From positions 1 through 64,000 of the forward strand of contig CAMXQE010000012.1 in NCBI GenBank assembly GCA_947246015.1: a stretch of DNA of 64,000 nt. The letters run 5' to 3'. The notes under the pieces are model-generated. The model saw nothing but the letters and a program-made list of their open reading frames with translations. It made no database searches and was not told the DNA's origin. A program made the translations under genes and the position numbers. Positions within the stretch are counted from its first letter, which is position 1, and each line of letters begins with the position of its first letter. The stretch comes from an uncultured Lachnospiraceae bacterium. Lineage in GTDB: Bacteria; Bacillota; Clostridia; Lachnospirales; Lachnospiraceae. Below are positions 35,975-45,363 of the stretch, in pieces.

Positions 35975-37213
35975 TCATCCTGCTTCATGCCCGGCTGCTG
36001 TCAGTTCATCCGCCAGCTTCATGGCCAGCTCTACTACCAAATCTGAATTGTAATGTTCATGCTCCCCCCATCTTCCCAATCCGTATATTCCTTCCGTACG
36101 CGCCCACTTAAGCAGCCTGTCCATAATCTCCGGTTTTTCCACCGTATTCAGGGGATAGGCATATTGATTCTCATACCGGAACCGTCCCGTATCCGGCCCG
36201 ATGCGTTCCATATTGGTTTCCGTCCAATACCCCTTAGACCCCGGACAGAAATTATGCCGCACCAAAATACGATGGTACGAAATTTCCTCCTGCGGATAAT
36301 AAATCCACTGCGCATCCGTGTCCATATGTTCCGAAACATACTCAATCTGCACGGAACTGTAACAAAGTTTTCCCATTTCCCCGCGCAGTTCCTCCGGCAT
36401 TCCCTCTATTGCCTCCCACTCCGCCCAGGGAACTGTCGTAATGACCTGCTCTGCCTCATAGACGGAACCGTCACGGCATTTTATCCGTTTCCTGCCATCC
36501 GGCAGAAGTTCCATAAAGTATACGTCCGCTTCCAGCCGGATTTTATCTCCGAGTTCCCGCTGCATCCGCAGCCAGACTTCACCGAACCCGTATTTTTTCG
36601 GATAAAAGAACTGTGCATGGCCCGGCTGCTGCCCGTACGGTCTCCTGTTTTCACAGCTTAACTTCGTCTCCTCGTAAGACACATTAGGCAGCTTCTCCAG
36701 CCAGTAAGTGCCCAGCCGGTTCAGATTGGCGCCGAACATCTTCCGGTTATAAGGAAGCATATACTCCTCTGCTATCTTCTTTCCCAGCTTCCAGTAAATC
36801 CAGTCCACGAACTCCTCCGGCATCTCCTCTTTCCGGCTGTTGCCTGCACAGGCAATCGAATCCAGATATTCCTGCTGCTTTTCCGGTGTCATCTGCCAGA
36901 TATTCGCCTCAAACGGATGGTCGATATACCCTCCGTCAAAGGCAATCTTTGAATTTCTCTCATACCTGTCCCATTCCTCTTCCGGCATAAAGCCAAACAG
37001 GAACTCATCTACCGCCGGCCTGCGCACATCCAGGAAATGGCCGCCGCCGATATCCAGCGGCGCACCGTCCACTTCCATGCTGCGGCATAAGCCTCCGGCC
37101 TCCGCTTCCTTTTCCAACACAAAAAAAGAGCTTTCTCCCTTCTGTTTTAACCGGCAGGCAAAAGCCAGCCCTGCCGGTCCCGCCCCCAAAATTAAATATT
37201 TAACGTGCTTCAT
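35975..37213 (-). CDS. FAD-dependent NAD(P)-binding amine-oxidase/UGM-like protein
   Basis: 412 residues; start ATG 37213 with AGAGG upstream, overlapping the end of the GtrA gene by 14 bases. The N-terminal dinucleotide motif YLILGAGPAGLAFACRL and the following EKEAEAGGLCRSM and DIGGGHFL segments place it with protoporphyrinogen oxidase/UDP-galactopyranose-mutase-like flavoproteins. These are frequent in polysaccharide loci, where they may rearrange or oxidise a nucleotide sugar. It is distinct from glf at 9718 and lacks that enzyme's full signature set, so the activity is open. Confidence 0.75.
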   Translation of the reverse strand: MKHVKYLILGAGPAGLAFACRLKQKGESSFFVLEKEAEAGGLCRSMEVDGAPLDIGGGHFLDVRRPAVDEFLFGFMPEEEWDRYERNSKIAFDGGYIDHPFEANIWQMTPEKQQEYLDSIACAGNSRKEEMPEEFVDWIYWKLGKKIAEEYMLPYNRKMFGANLNRLGTYWLEKLPNVSYEETKLSCENRRPYGQQPGHAQFFYPKKYGFGEVWLRMQRELGDKIRLEADVYFMELLPDGRKRIKCRDGSVYEAEQVITTVPWAEWEAIEGMPEELRGEMGKLCYSSVQIEYVSEHMDTDAQWIYYPQEEISYHRILVRHNFCPGSKGYWTETNMERIGPDTGRFRYENQYAYPLNTVEKPEIMDRLLKWARTEGIYGLGRWGEHEHYNSDLVVELAMKLADELTAAGHEAG

Positions 37214-37661
37214 CCGCAGCCTCTTTTCCTCTTTTCGTAAACACAAAGAATTTCTGTCCTAAAAAATTAAATACAATAAACAATCCCATCCCAAACAGCA
37301 TCGCCACATTTTCTTCTATTACTTTGGCCGCTATGCCTGTCATTTCCGAAAGTGCCGGGGAATATCCCGCCATCACCTTCTCTACCGTCGGTTTCGCGAT
37401 TCCGTACGCCAGCAGATAACATACGATGATATTTCCGGCAAAACGAAGCACCGACTGCCAGCTGTTTTCCTCTACTTTAAACGTCAGTTTTTTATTCGCA
37501 AAATAGGAAAAAATGCTGCCGATGGTATAGGAAGAACCGGTTGCCACCCAAAAATTCCAATGCAGTACATTATAAAATACCAGATTGAGGACAAGCCCCA
37601 GTAAAGTATTGAACACTCCGATTATCCCGAAATGCAGTATCTCATCCAGCAATTTCTTCAT
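37200..37661 (-). CDS. GtrA family membrane protein
   Basis: 153 residues; start ATG 37661 with GGGAG upstream. Four hydrophobic helices and the family features FGIIGVFNTLLGLVLNLV and FNFLGQKFFVF. GtrA-like proteins are thought to flip or help flip undecaprenyl-phosphate-linked sugars. It lies between the FAD protein gene (overlapping) and the glycosyltransferase at 37775, a typical GtrA-GtrB pairing. Confidence 0.88.
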   Translation of the reverse strand: MKKLLDEILHFGIIGVFNTLLGLVLNLVFYNVLHWNFWVATGSSYTIGSIFSYFANKKLTFKVEENSWQSVLRFAGNIIVCYLLAYGIAKPTVEKVMAGYSPALSEMTGIAAKVIEENVAMLFGMGLFIVFNFLGQKFFVFTKRGKEAADEAR

Positions 37662-37730
37662 ATTGCTCCCATACCTTTCTGCCGTCCGCATCTTCCGCAT
37701 ACAGACATAAGTTCTAAAACATCTTCCGTT

Positions 37731-37799
37731 TTCACCGGTTCAGAATGTCTTCTTTTCCAAAACAAATCCAGCCTTCACCGGTTCAGAATATCTTCTTTT
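37731..37799. repeat. Direct duplication of a gene 3' end
   Basis: The 26 bases at 37731-37756 repeat at 37774-37799 with one mismatch. The second copy is the 3' end of the glycosyltransferase (codons for KKEDILNR and stop). Confidence 0.8.
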
Positions 37800-38515
37800 T
37801 TCATAAAACGCACATGCCATGCCGTCTTAAAATACTTAAAATTCGCCCAAAAGGAATTCTGCGACACACCCTCTGTCCTTGCCGTCCATTTCACGGGAAT
37901 CTCGATAAATTTTACACCCAGACGGATGGGTTTCAATGCCGTTTCAAGAAAAAACGGATGTTTCAGTTCTTCCCAACGGATTGACAGCATCAGTTCTTTC
38001 GGAAAAATACGGTAAGCATATGTGATATCCGAAAGATTTACAAGAAACAATATGGCAATCAGTCTCTGAAAAATACAGTTTGCCACCAGCTTCACCTTAT
38101 TATACCCCTTGAACCCGCCGCCTTTTTTCCATCTGGTAGCCGTAACGATTTTTTCAGGATTCTTCTTCTCCAGCCGGATGAATTCCTGTATCAGATTCGG
38201 ATCCGTCTCCAAATCCGAACTCATCAGCACCACATGGGAGCCGGATGCCATCCCGATTCCTTCCTGCACCGCACCTCCTACAAAGGGCTTTTTCTGATGA
38301 TGTATGAAAACAGGGATGACCTGACCGTATTTTGCTTCGATTTCCCCTGCGGTCCTGACGCATTCGGGCGTACTCCTGTCACATACCACAATAATGATTT
38401 CTGCCAAATCTTCCCTCCTGCATGTGGACATAATCGTATCCGCCGTCTGCATCAGAGAATACGTTTCATCCATGGCTGGCAGAATAATTGAAAGATTCTC
38501 AAACTTTTCCTGCAT
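37775..38515 (-). CDS. Family 2 glycosyltransferase
   Basis: 246 residues with a GT-A fold: LSIILPAMDETYSLMQTADT, IIVVCDRSTPE and VVLMSSDLETDP as the DxD-like site. It is shorter than GtrB-type enzymes, with only one hydrophobic stretch (about 155-172) that may lie on the membrane. Its place upstream of GtrA suggests that it makes a polyprenyl-linked sugar. The 3' end is partly duplicated downstream. Confidence 0.85.
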   Translation of the reverse strand: MQEKFENLSIILPAMDETYSLMQTADTIMSTCRREDLAEIIIVVCDRSTPECVRTAGEIEAKYGQVIPVFIHHQKKPFVGGAVQEGIGMASGSHVVLMSSDLETDPNLIQEFIRLEKKNPEKIVTATRWKKGGGFKGYNKVKLVANCIFQRLIAILFLVNLSDITYAYRIFPKELMLSIRWEELKHPFFLETALKPIRLGVKFIEIPVKWTARTEGVSQNSFWANFKYFKTAWHVRFMKKEDILNR

Positions 38516-38605
38516 CTCCTACTCCATTCCATCCCCAAAAAAACGTAACAATCCGGCATCTGACCCGCTGCCTGCGGGAAGCTTTCTGCCGCGACCGGCG
38601 AAACA

Positions 38606-39559
38606 TCAGATTCTTCCCATCCAGTCGTTAAACACATCCGTCAGGGTATCCCGCATCTGATACTTCTGTTCAAATCCAAGCGCTTTAATTCTGCTGTCAT
38701 CCCCCAAAAGCAGCGGTTCGTCCGCTGCACGCATCAACTTCTGATCGGTAACGACTTTTGCATCCGTTCCCGATATCTCTACCAGCATATCCAGAATCTC
38801 CGATATTTTATAAGCCTTTCCCGTACAGATATTCACCGATTCGCCGGGATTCCCTTTTTCCAGTAAAAGCCGCATCGCGGCAACACCGTCGCGCACATCG
38901 ATAAAATCCCTCGCGCTTTCCAGGTTTCCCACATGAATCTCAGGCTCCATCTTTCCCGCCTTAATCAAAGCCAGCTGCCTTGCAAAATTCTGGATGGCAG
39001 TCGCCGGCGGATGCCCCGTCCCCACATGGATGAACATACGGGGCAGGTACACCTTCAGCCCGTAATTGGCATAGTACTGGTATCCCAGCATCTCGACCCC
39101 TGCCTTGGATACGCCATAGGGGGTATGCGGCTTCAGCAGACGGTCTTCCTTCAAAGGACAGTCCTGCGGCGTTATATCACCATATTCCGCACTGGAACAT
39201 GCCAGCAGCACTTTCACATCCTTTTTCTCTTTCAGTTCCCTGGCACAGTAAAGCACATTTAACGTTCCCTGATAGTTAGTCATATGCGTCGTATATTCAT
39301 AGTCCCAGGAAGCGCCGTTAAAAGCCTGCGCCGCCATATGGATAATGATATCAGGCTCCAGCCGCATCACATGGCGCATCAGGGCATCCCGTTCCAATAT
39401 ATCGCACCGGATGACCGAAGGGTCCTGTATCGCCTCGTTCCTGCTCGCCGCAGAAACACGGGCTATTCCCCATACTTCATATCCGTCCTCCCGGAAACTC
39501 CGTGCAAAATGCTGCCCTACCATTCCGGTTATACCAGTTATCAATACTTTTTGGCTCAT
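38606..39559 (-). CDS. NAD-dependent sugar epimerase/dehydratase (GDP-mannose 4,6-dehydratase/reductase-like)
   Basis: 317 residues, extended short-chain dehydrogenase. The Rossmann motif GITGMVGQHFA, the active-site Ser near ACSSAEYG and the YGVSKAG (YxxxK) catalytic pair are clear. Nearest types are GDP-4-keto-6-deoxymannose reductases or GDP-mannose 4,6-dehydratases, so it probably makes a deoxysugar donor. It shares the minus strand with the glycosyltransferases on either side. Confidence 0.86.
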   Translation of the reverse strand: MSQKVLITGITGMVGQHFARSFREDGYEVWGIARVSAASRNEAIQDPSVIRCDILERDALMRHVMRLEPDIIIHMAAQAFNGASWDYEYTTHMTNYQGTLNVLYCARELKEKKDVKVLLACSSAEYGDITPQDCPLKEDRLLKPHTPYGVSKAGVEMLGYQYYANYGLKVYLPRMFIHVGTGHPPATAIQNFARQLALIKAGKMEPEIHVGNLESARDFIDVRDGVAAMRLLLEKGNPGESVNICTGKAYKISEILDMLVEISGTDAKVVTDQKLMRAADEPLLLGDDSRIKALGFEQKYQMRDTLTDVFNDWMGRI

Positions 39560-39619
39560 ATCTTTTTCTTTCCTTTGTTCTATTCTAATCTTTTTTCTGT
39601 TTCTATTTCTGTTTTTCTA

Positions 39620-39664
39620 GTTCTGTTTCTTGTTTCTGCTTTCTCTGGTTCTGTTTCTTGTTTC
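39620..39664. repeat. Pyrimidine-rich direct repeat
   Basis: A 17-base unit GTTCTGTTTCTTGTTTC occurs at 39620-39636 and 39648-39664 inside a strongly pyrimidine-rich (plus strand) gap between the epimerase and WecG/TagA-like genes. Confidence 0.7.
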
Positions 39665-39701
39665 CTATCCGTTCCGGCCGCATCCGGCCGCCGTAAGCGT
39701 C

Positions 39702-41195
39702 TCAGTGTCCGGTCAGTATCAGCCATATGAACTGCGCATTAGAACGCACATATCTCCTTAACAGCCTTTTGGGATCCTGTATGAGACGATACAGCCATTC
39801 CAAATAAAATTCCTGCATCCACTTCGGCGCACGTTTTGCCGTTCCCGCATGGAAATCAAACGCGGCCCCCACACCGAGCATCACCGCATTAACCTTTCCA
39901 CGGTGCTCATACATCCACCGTTCCTGCTTGGGCGCTCCCAATCCTACCCATAGGAAATCCGGTTTCGCCGCATTGATTCTCTCTATCGTCTCGATATCCT
40001 CTTCCTCTGTCAGTTTCCGGAAAGGCGGGGAATAAACCCCTGCAATATTCAGTCTCGGATACTTTTCCCTGAGATTCTTTTCCAGCGCTTTCAATGTCTG
40101 CTCCGTGCTGCCGTAAAAGTAATGACTGTACCCTTCCTCCTCTGAAACACGCAGTATCTCAGGCATCAAATCCGGCCCGGCTACCCGCTGGGCAGTCCCA
40201 TAGCCCCGCATCCGGCAGATTAAGGACAGAGGTTTGCCGTCCGGCACCGCAATGACCGCACTGTTCTGCACCACACGATAAGAGGGGTCGTTATAGGCCA
40301 TGACCGTCGTATGCACATTTGATACACAGACATATTCCCCGCGCAGTTTTTCCAAATCCCTGGTCAGAAAATGTATGACCGATTTCATATTCGTCACAGC
40401 GATATCCACGCCCAGAATATTACAGCTTTTCGGCTCCGTAATCCTCATCTGGTTCCTGTATTTAAAAAATATAGGAATAATCTCCATATCATCCATCAGA
40501 TAACGGCGGTACAGTCTCCTTGGCTCTTTCATCAGCCGGTAAAACCATTCCAGCCCCACATAACTTACCCACTTGGGCGCACGCTTTACCACTCCAGCCT
40601 CGAAATCAATGGTCGCGCCGATATGAAGCGTCAGCGGCACGTTCAGTAAATCCCTGTATTTATAATAAAATTTTTCCTGCTTCGGACTTCCCAGCCCGAT
40701 ACAAAGGATATCCGGTTTCGTCCGGTTGATTTTTCTGATGATACCGGATATCTCCTCCGCATTGTTTTCAAACGTATAGCTGGGAGAGTATACCCCGGCA
40801 ATTTTCAGGTTCTTATATTTTTTCATCAAATTGATGGCCGCTTTCTTTGCCACTCCCTCCGCCGCCCCCAGCAGGAACACGGAAAAACCTTCCCTTGCCG
40901 CCATCTTGCAGACTTCCGGAAAATAGTCCGAACCGGATATCTTCTCCTTTATCGGTGCCCCCATAAGCCTGGACATCCAAATAAGGGGCTTGCCGTCGGT
41001 CAGCACCAAATCCGCCCCTTCATATATCTCCCGGAATAACCGGTCATGCTCAATCCTGACGATATGGTCCACATTCGGCGTCACGACATAACTGTTCCGC
41101 TTACTCAGAATCAGCTGTTTCGCCCGCTCCACTGCCTCTTCCATCGTCAGATTGTCCACATGCGTATTTAAGAACTTCATTCTTTTATCACTCAT
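39702..41195 (-). CDS. Tandem-fused WecG/TagA/CpsF family glycosyltransferase
   Basis: 497 residues, twice the usual family length, made of two complete WecG/TagA domains (about 1-245 and 256-497). Domain 1 has TPNVDHIVRI, VLTDGKPLIW, FLLGAAEG and GLGSPKQEKF. Domain 2 has the matching SNVHTTVMA, AVPDGKPLSL, FYGSTEQ and GLGAPKQERW. Both keep the Asp of the DGKPL motif, the position proposed as catalytic in TagA. Such enzymes add the second sugar, often ManNAc, to a lipid-linked primer. Two domains could add two residues in series. Confidence 0.93.
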   Translation of the reverse strand: MSDKRMKFLNTHVDNLTMEEAVERAKQLILSKRNSYVVTPNVDHIVRIEHDRLFREIYEGADLVLTDGKPLIWMSRLMGAPIKEKISGSDYFPEVCKMAAREGFSVFLLGAAEGVAKKAAINLMKKYKNLKIAGVYSPSYTFENNAEEISGIIRKINRTKPDILCIGLGSPKQEKFYYKYRDLLNVPLTLHIGATIDFEAGVVKRAPKWVSYVGLEWFYRLMKEPRRLYRRYLMDDMEIIPIFFKYRNQMRITEPKSCNILGVDIAVTNMKSVIHFLTRDLEKLRGEYVCVSNVHTTVMAYNDPSYRVVQNSAVIAVPDGKPLSLICRMRGYGTAQRVAGPDLMPEILRVSEEEGYSHYFYGSTEQTLKALEKNLREKYPRLNIAGVYSPPFRKLTEEEDIETIERINAAKPDFLWVGLGAPKQERWMYEHRGKVNAVMLGVGAAFDFHAGTAKRAPKWMQEFYLEWLYRLIQDPKRLLRRYVRSNAQFIWLILTGH

Positions 41196-41339
41196 AAAAG
41201 AAAAACCTCTTCACCTGTCAAAATTATATTCTATACCACTTTACCATTAATGACGGGATTTTTCAAACTATATTGGAAATTTATTATTTCATATTATATC
41301 AATTGATTATTTCAATTCCCTGTTTCAATTTCTTATTTC

Positions 41340-42284
41340 TTATAGATTCCGGTACCAGTCAAATAATCCGTCCCCCCAGAAAAACTCCGGCCCGTATGAT
41401 AAAATCCCAAACTCAGGCTCTATCCTGTTCCGTATGGCATTGCGGCAGTTTTCTGCACTTTCCGGTTCATGCATGGATTCCAGATACCACAGCAGGAAAT
41501 AAACCAGCTCATTCAGAAAACTCTGCTCATATAACGGATACAATCCCTGTCTTTTTAATTCCTGCCCCAACATCAGCCACATTTTCAAACCGCTCATCCA
41601 GTCTCTATCCTTTATATCAGACAAAGAGCCCGGCACATCTACCCTGTGCGTAACAAAAACATCATCCATATAGGAAATCCTCTCCGCCACAGCCAAAAGC
41701 ATATATACAAAAAATCCATCCTCTGACGAACGGAAATCCGGAAATTTATATCCGGAACAGCTCACAAAGTCCGTCCGGAACAGCTTATCCCATGCCCATC
41801 CCTTCGTAATCTGGAATATTCCCGCACAGTTTAAAGAGCTGCCGCAAAACAAATCCTTCCTGCGGAAGAATAGTTCTTCAAAGTCCATGTTGATTTCCCG
41901 TATTTCGCTGCGTGCTTCACTGTATTCCGCATAACAGCAAATCGTAATATCCGCTTTGTATTTTTCCGCCCTGCGGTACATTTTCTCCAGCATATCCGGA
42001 GCAAAATAATCATCTGCATCCAAAAAAGACAGATACTCCCCTGCCGCATATTTCATGCCGTGATTCCTTGCCTCACCGGCAAACCGGTTCTTCTGCGTCA
42101 GGACTTTTATCCGGGAATCCTTCCGTGCATATTCCGCCAGAATCTGCGGCGAACTGTCCGTAGAACCGTCATCCACACATATGATTTCCATTTCTTCCAA
42201 TGTCTGCCCTCGCAGACTGTCCAGACATTGTTTCAAATACCGTTCTTCGTTATAAACCGGAACAATAACCGACACCCTGACCAT
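41340..42284 (-). CDS. Family 2 glycosyltransferase
   Basis: 314 residues with a classical N-terminal GT-A domain: VSVIVPVYNEERYLKQCLDS, CVDDGSTDSSP and LDADDYFAPDM (DxD). It probably transfers a sugar from a nucleotide donor in the cytoplasm during assembly of a surface glycan. No membrane segments. It is separated from the fused TagA-like gene by about 140 A+T-rich bases. Confidence 0.9.
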   Translation of the reverse strand: MVRVSVIVPVYNEERYLKQCLDSLRGQTLEEMEIICVDDGSTDSSPQILAEYARKDSRIKVLTQKNRFAGEARNHGMKYAAGEYLSFLDADDYFAPDMLEKMYRRAEKYKADITICCYAEYSEARSEIREINMDFEELFFRRKDLFCGSSLNCAGIFQITKGWAWDKLFRTDFVSCSGYKFPDFRSSEDGFFVYMLLAVAERISYMDDVFVTHRVDVPGSLSDIKDRDWMSGLKMWLMLGQELKRQGLYPLYEQSFLNELVYFLLWYLESMHEPESAENCRNAIRNRIEPEFGILSYGPEFFWGDGLFDWYRNL

Positions 42285-42394
42285 ACGCTGCTGTATGCCT
42301 CCCTGTATTCATAAGTCGTAAGTAACTATACTATATCATCCAACCGGCCTTCCGGTCAACCGAACCGAATTTTTACGGTAAGCATAAAAATTGA

Positions 42395-42423
42395 TTGTAA
42401 AATACAAAAGGTTTCCTTATAAT
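42395..42423 (+). promoter_or_regulatory. Promoter of the 42503-45330 glycosyltransferase pair
   Basis: TTGTAA (42395-42400), 17-base spacer, TATAAT (42418-42423), about 80 bases upstream of ATG 42503. Confidence 0.7.
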
Positions 42424-42502
42424 CAATATAGACAACGGATGTCCGCCGTATGGAAGGCTATCCGCGTCCTACCCATCCGAACATTTAATGGAGGTACCTG
42501 AC

Positions 42503-43594
42503 ATGCTCCCTATATCCGTCTGTATCATAGCTAAAAACGAAGAAAACTATATCGGGGAATGCCTCCGCCGGCTTTCCTGCCATGACTGGGAAATTATCGT
42601 TGTAGATACCGGTTCCACTGACAGAAGCGTAGAAATTGCACGTACTTATACTCCCCATGTATATCATTTTGACTGGGTAAACGACTTCAGCGCGGCAAGA
42701 AACTATTCCATTTCCAGGGCATCCAATGATTATATTCTTATCGTAGACTGCGATGAATATCTGGAACAGGATGAAACTACCGGACAACTGATTGCCCGTC
42801 TTCCACAGTTGCTTTCACCAGGACAGGCCGGAATGCTGAACCGAATCAGCCCTGCGGCAGATACTGCTGACGGGCAGCGGGAAAACGATACCTCCGCGTC
42901 TTTGGTTCATGAGCATATTGCACGTTTTTTCCACCGGAAGCATATCCATTATGAAGGTTCTATTCATGAACAGCTCGCGGCTATTGATGGAAAACCACTG
43001 GAATTTGTTCCTGTCCCGCTGACTTTCTATCATGTCGGGTACAGCACTTTGGCCATCAAAAAAGAAAAAGCCGCCAGAAATATCACCCTGCTGGAAGCAG
43101 AACTGGAAAAAAGCGGTACCAGCCCTTATCTTCTTTTCCAATTAGGCCAGTCCTATTTCGGGCTGTCGGATTATGAACAGGCGCTTCCATATTTTGAACA
43201 GGCCCTTTCCATGGAGGTCAACGAAAAAGAAGATTATGTCCAGACTATGATAGAATCCTATGGTTACTGTCTGCTGAATCTTGGATTCCATGCGAAAGCA
43301 TTAGAACTGGAAGGCATATATGACATTTTCTCTAAAACTGCAGATTTTGTCTTTTTGATGGGACTCATCTACCTGAACAACGCCATGTTTCAGGCGGCAA
43401 TACATGAATTCCAAAAAGCGACAGCCATTCCTGTCTATGCTGTGGACGGAGTGAACAGTTATAAAGCTTATTATAATATCGGTGTCATTTACGAATGCAT
43501 GGGGAATCTCCCCAAAGCCCTGGAGTACTATAACAAATGCGGCACCTATACGCCGGCGTTGGAGCGGAAACGTGCGATTTCAGCCAAGCCGTAA
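42503..43594 (+). CDS. Family 2 glycosyltransferase with C-terminal TPR repeats
   Basis: 363 residues; the start is ATG 42503 with GGAGG eight bases upstream (an in-frame ATG at 42488 overlaps that site). The N-terminal GT-A domain has ISVCIIAKNEENYIGECLRR, VDTGSTDRS and VDCDEYLEQ. The C-terminal half (about 200-360) has TPR-like helices such as YFGLSDYEQALPYFEQAL and CMGNLPKALEYYNKC. GT-TPR proteins often glycosylate proteins. Its location beside flagellin points to flagellin modification. Confidence 0.88.
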   Translation: MLPISVCIIAKNEENYIGECLRRLSCHDWEIIVVDTGSTDRSVEIARTYTPHVYHFDWVNDFSAARNYSISRASNDYILIVDCDEYLEQDETTGQLIARLPQLLSPGQAGMLNRISPAADTADGQRENDTSASLVHEHIARFFHRKHIHYEGSIHEQLAAIDGKPLEFVPVPLTFYHVGYSTLAIKKEKAARNITLLEAELEKSGTSPYLLFQLGQSYFGLSDYEQALPYFEQALSMEVNEKEDYVQTMIESYGYCLLNLGFHAKALELEGIYDIFSKTADFVFLMGLIYLNNAMFQAAIHEFQKATAIPVYAVDGVNSYKAYYNIGVIYECMGNLPKALEYYNKCGTYTPALERKRAISAKP

Positions 43595-43604
43595 ATGTAT
43601 CCGC

Positions 43605-43642
43605 AAACTTGATATGCGCAAAAAGCAGCGCAGGAATGAGGA
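43605..43642 (+). repeat. Shared leader repeat, copy 2
   Basis: Identical to 32990-33016 over 27 bases and similar to the GATGAGGA-like end. It fills the 53-base gap between two glycosyltransferase genes and supplies the ribosome binding site for the second. Confidence 0.8.
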
Positions 43643-43647
43643 CAACC

Positions 43648-45330
43648 ATGGACGAAATCATATGCTATACTGCCCGTCTGCCGGAAAACACCCAAAAAAA
43701 CATTTCCTTTCTGGAACTTCTTTTAGATGATAACTGGGCGGACGGCAGAATCGAATATCCTGAAAATCTGACCGCTGAAACAGGTAGCATGAATCATAAA
43801 CTGACAGCCAAACAGACTTATGAATTTCTTCTGCGGGCAGTCCAAAAATATCCTTTCAGAGCCATCGGTGTTTCTTCTTCCGCAGCCGGAGCCGGTCATC
43901 CGCAGACTTCCGTAAGCCGGGACACTTACCGCACCGATGCTTATATTGCGGGCAAATACCAAAAAGAACTTCTGTCTTCCGGTTATTTTAATCTGGTGGT
44001 ACAAACCCTGTTAGCCGATGCATCCCGGCTTCCTAATCCTAAAGAAGCGGTCTCATGGCTGGAAAAAATGATTTCCCACAGCGATGAATTTTACGAAATC
44101 GATGATGCCACCCGCCCTATCCTGATTTACCGCGGTTCCGATACCTGTTATAATACTCTGAACCAGTTTGCCGATGAACTGGCGGCCGCACTGCGCATCT
44201 GCGGACAGCCGGTAGAAGTTTTCGATGTACAGAAAGCGGGAAACCAGGCACTGACCAAATACATTAACTGCCGTTTTAAAGCCATTATCGGCATACAGAC
44301 CTACGTTTTTTCCATTCTGATGCAGGATAACAAAACCAATCTTCATGACCTCATAATCGGACCCAAATACAATTTAATCCTTGACCATCCTGCATGGATG
44401 AAAGAACATATTGAAAACGGTCCCGCAGACTATTATCTGCTGACCCATGACCGTAATTACTGTGCTTTCGCCAAACGTTACTATAAAAATATAAAAGACT
44501 GCCTTTACTTCCCTCCGGGTGGAATGCTCCCGAAACCGGATAACAGCAGGCGGTTCCCTGCCGGACAATACGCTGTCCTGCAGCCCAAAACAGAAAAACA
44601 ATACGATATTACCTTTATCGGGTCTTACCGCGACTATCGGGAACGTCTGGCAGTCATATACGCCTATGACCGCACGCACCGCTTCTTAGCTGCGCACTTT
44701 ATCCAAAGGATGAGACGGCATCCAAATGAAACTGCCGAACAATCCTTTGCGCATACGCTGAACGGTTATGGGATGAAACTGAATGACCGGGATTTTTTGA
44801 ACCTGTTTTTCGAGCTTCGGCAGGCATGTTTCTGCACCATGCTCTATTTCCGTGAGAAAATTATCCGCACGCTTCTTGATGCCGGTATCAACATCCATGT
44901 TTACAGTGACAGCTGGGAAAAATCCCCCTTTGCAGACCATCCCTGTCTTCACTGCCACCCTGCGCTAAGTATGGAAGAAAGTCTGGAAGTCATGCAGAAA
45001 TCGCGTATCTCTCTCAATATCATGTCCTGGCACAAAGACGGACTCACGGAACGCATACTGAACAGTATGCTCTGTCATTCTGTTGTCCTGTCGGACCGGA
45101 GCGCCATATTGGAAGAGGAATTTACAGATAAAGAAGACCTCCTTCTTTTTGATTTGAAACAGACCGACCTGCTGCCTTCGCAAATCAAAGAAATTCTTGC
45201 CGATGACTGCCGGCTGCAGCAGATTGCCGATTGCGGCTACCAAAAAGCGGTACAGAAACATTTGTGGCGTCATCGGGCTGAACGGCTGCTTGACATACTG
45301 CATACAAATGTATCCGCCCAACCGGTATAG
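43648..45330 (+). CDS. CgeB-like glycosyltransferase (GT-B type)
   Basis: 560 residues from ATG 43648, with TGAGGA in the leader repeat upstream. The middle and C-terminal parts resemble CgeB/DUF3880 proteins: ITFIGSYRDYRERLAVI, INIHVYSDSWEKSPF, LNIMSWHKDGLTERILNSM and HSVVLSDRSAILEEEF, a GT-B nucleotide-sugar-binding pattern. Related proteins modify flagellin or spore surfaces. It is co-transcribed with the GT-TPR gene and is convergent with the flagellin gene. Confidence 0.8.
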   Translation: MDEIICYTARLPENTQKNISFLELLLDDNWADGRIEYPENLTAETGSMNHKLTAKQTYEFLLRAVQKYPFRAIGVSSSAAGAGHPQTSVSRDTYRTDAYIAGKYQKELLSSGYFNLVVQTLLADASRLPNPKEAVSWLEKMISHSDEFYEIDDATRPILIYRGSDTCYNTLNQFADELAAALRICGQPVEVFDVQKAGNQALTKYINCRFKAIIGIQTYVFSILMQDNKTNLHDLIIGPKYNLILDHPAWMKEHIENGPADYYLLTHDRNYCAFAKRYYKNIKDCLYFPPGGMLPKPDNSRRFPAGQYAVLQPKTEKQYDITFIGSYRDYRERLAVIYAYDRTHRFLAAHFIQRMRRHPNETAEQSFAHTLNGYGMKLNDRDFLNLFFELRQACFCTMLYFREKIIRTLLDAGINIHVYSDSWEKSPFADHPCLHCHPALSMEESLEVMQKSRISLNIMSWHKDGLTERILNSMLCHSVVLSDRSAILEEEFTDKEDLLLFDLKQTDLLPSQIKEILADDCRLQQIADCGYQKAVQKHLWRHRAERLLDILHTNVSAQPV

Positions 45331-45347
45331 AACCGGCCGGGCGGATA
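45311..45347. terminator. Shared bidirectional terminator containing a stop codon
   Basis: TATCCGCCC (45311-45319) pairs with GGGCGGATA (45339-45347), with an inner CCGG pairing. The TAG stop of the CgeB-like gene lies in the loop. It serves both that gene and the convergent flagellin gene. Confidence 0.8.
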
Positions 45348-45363
45348 TCGTAATTATTATATT

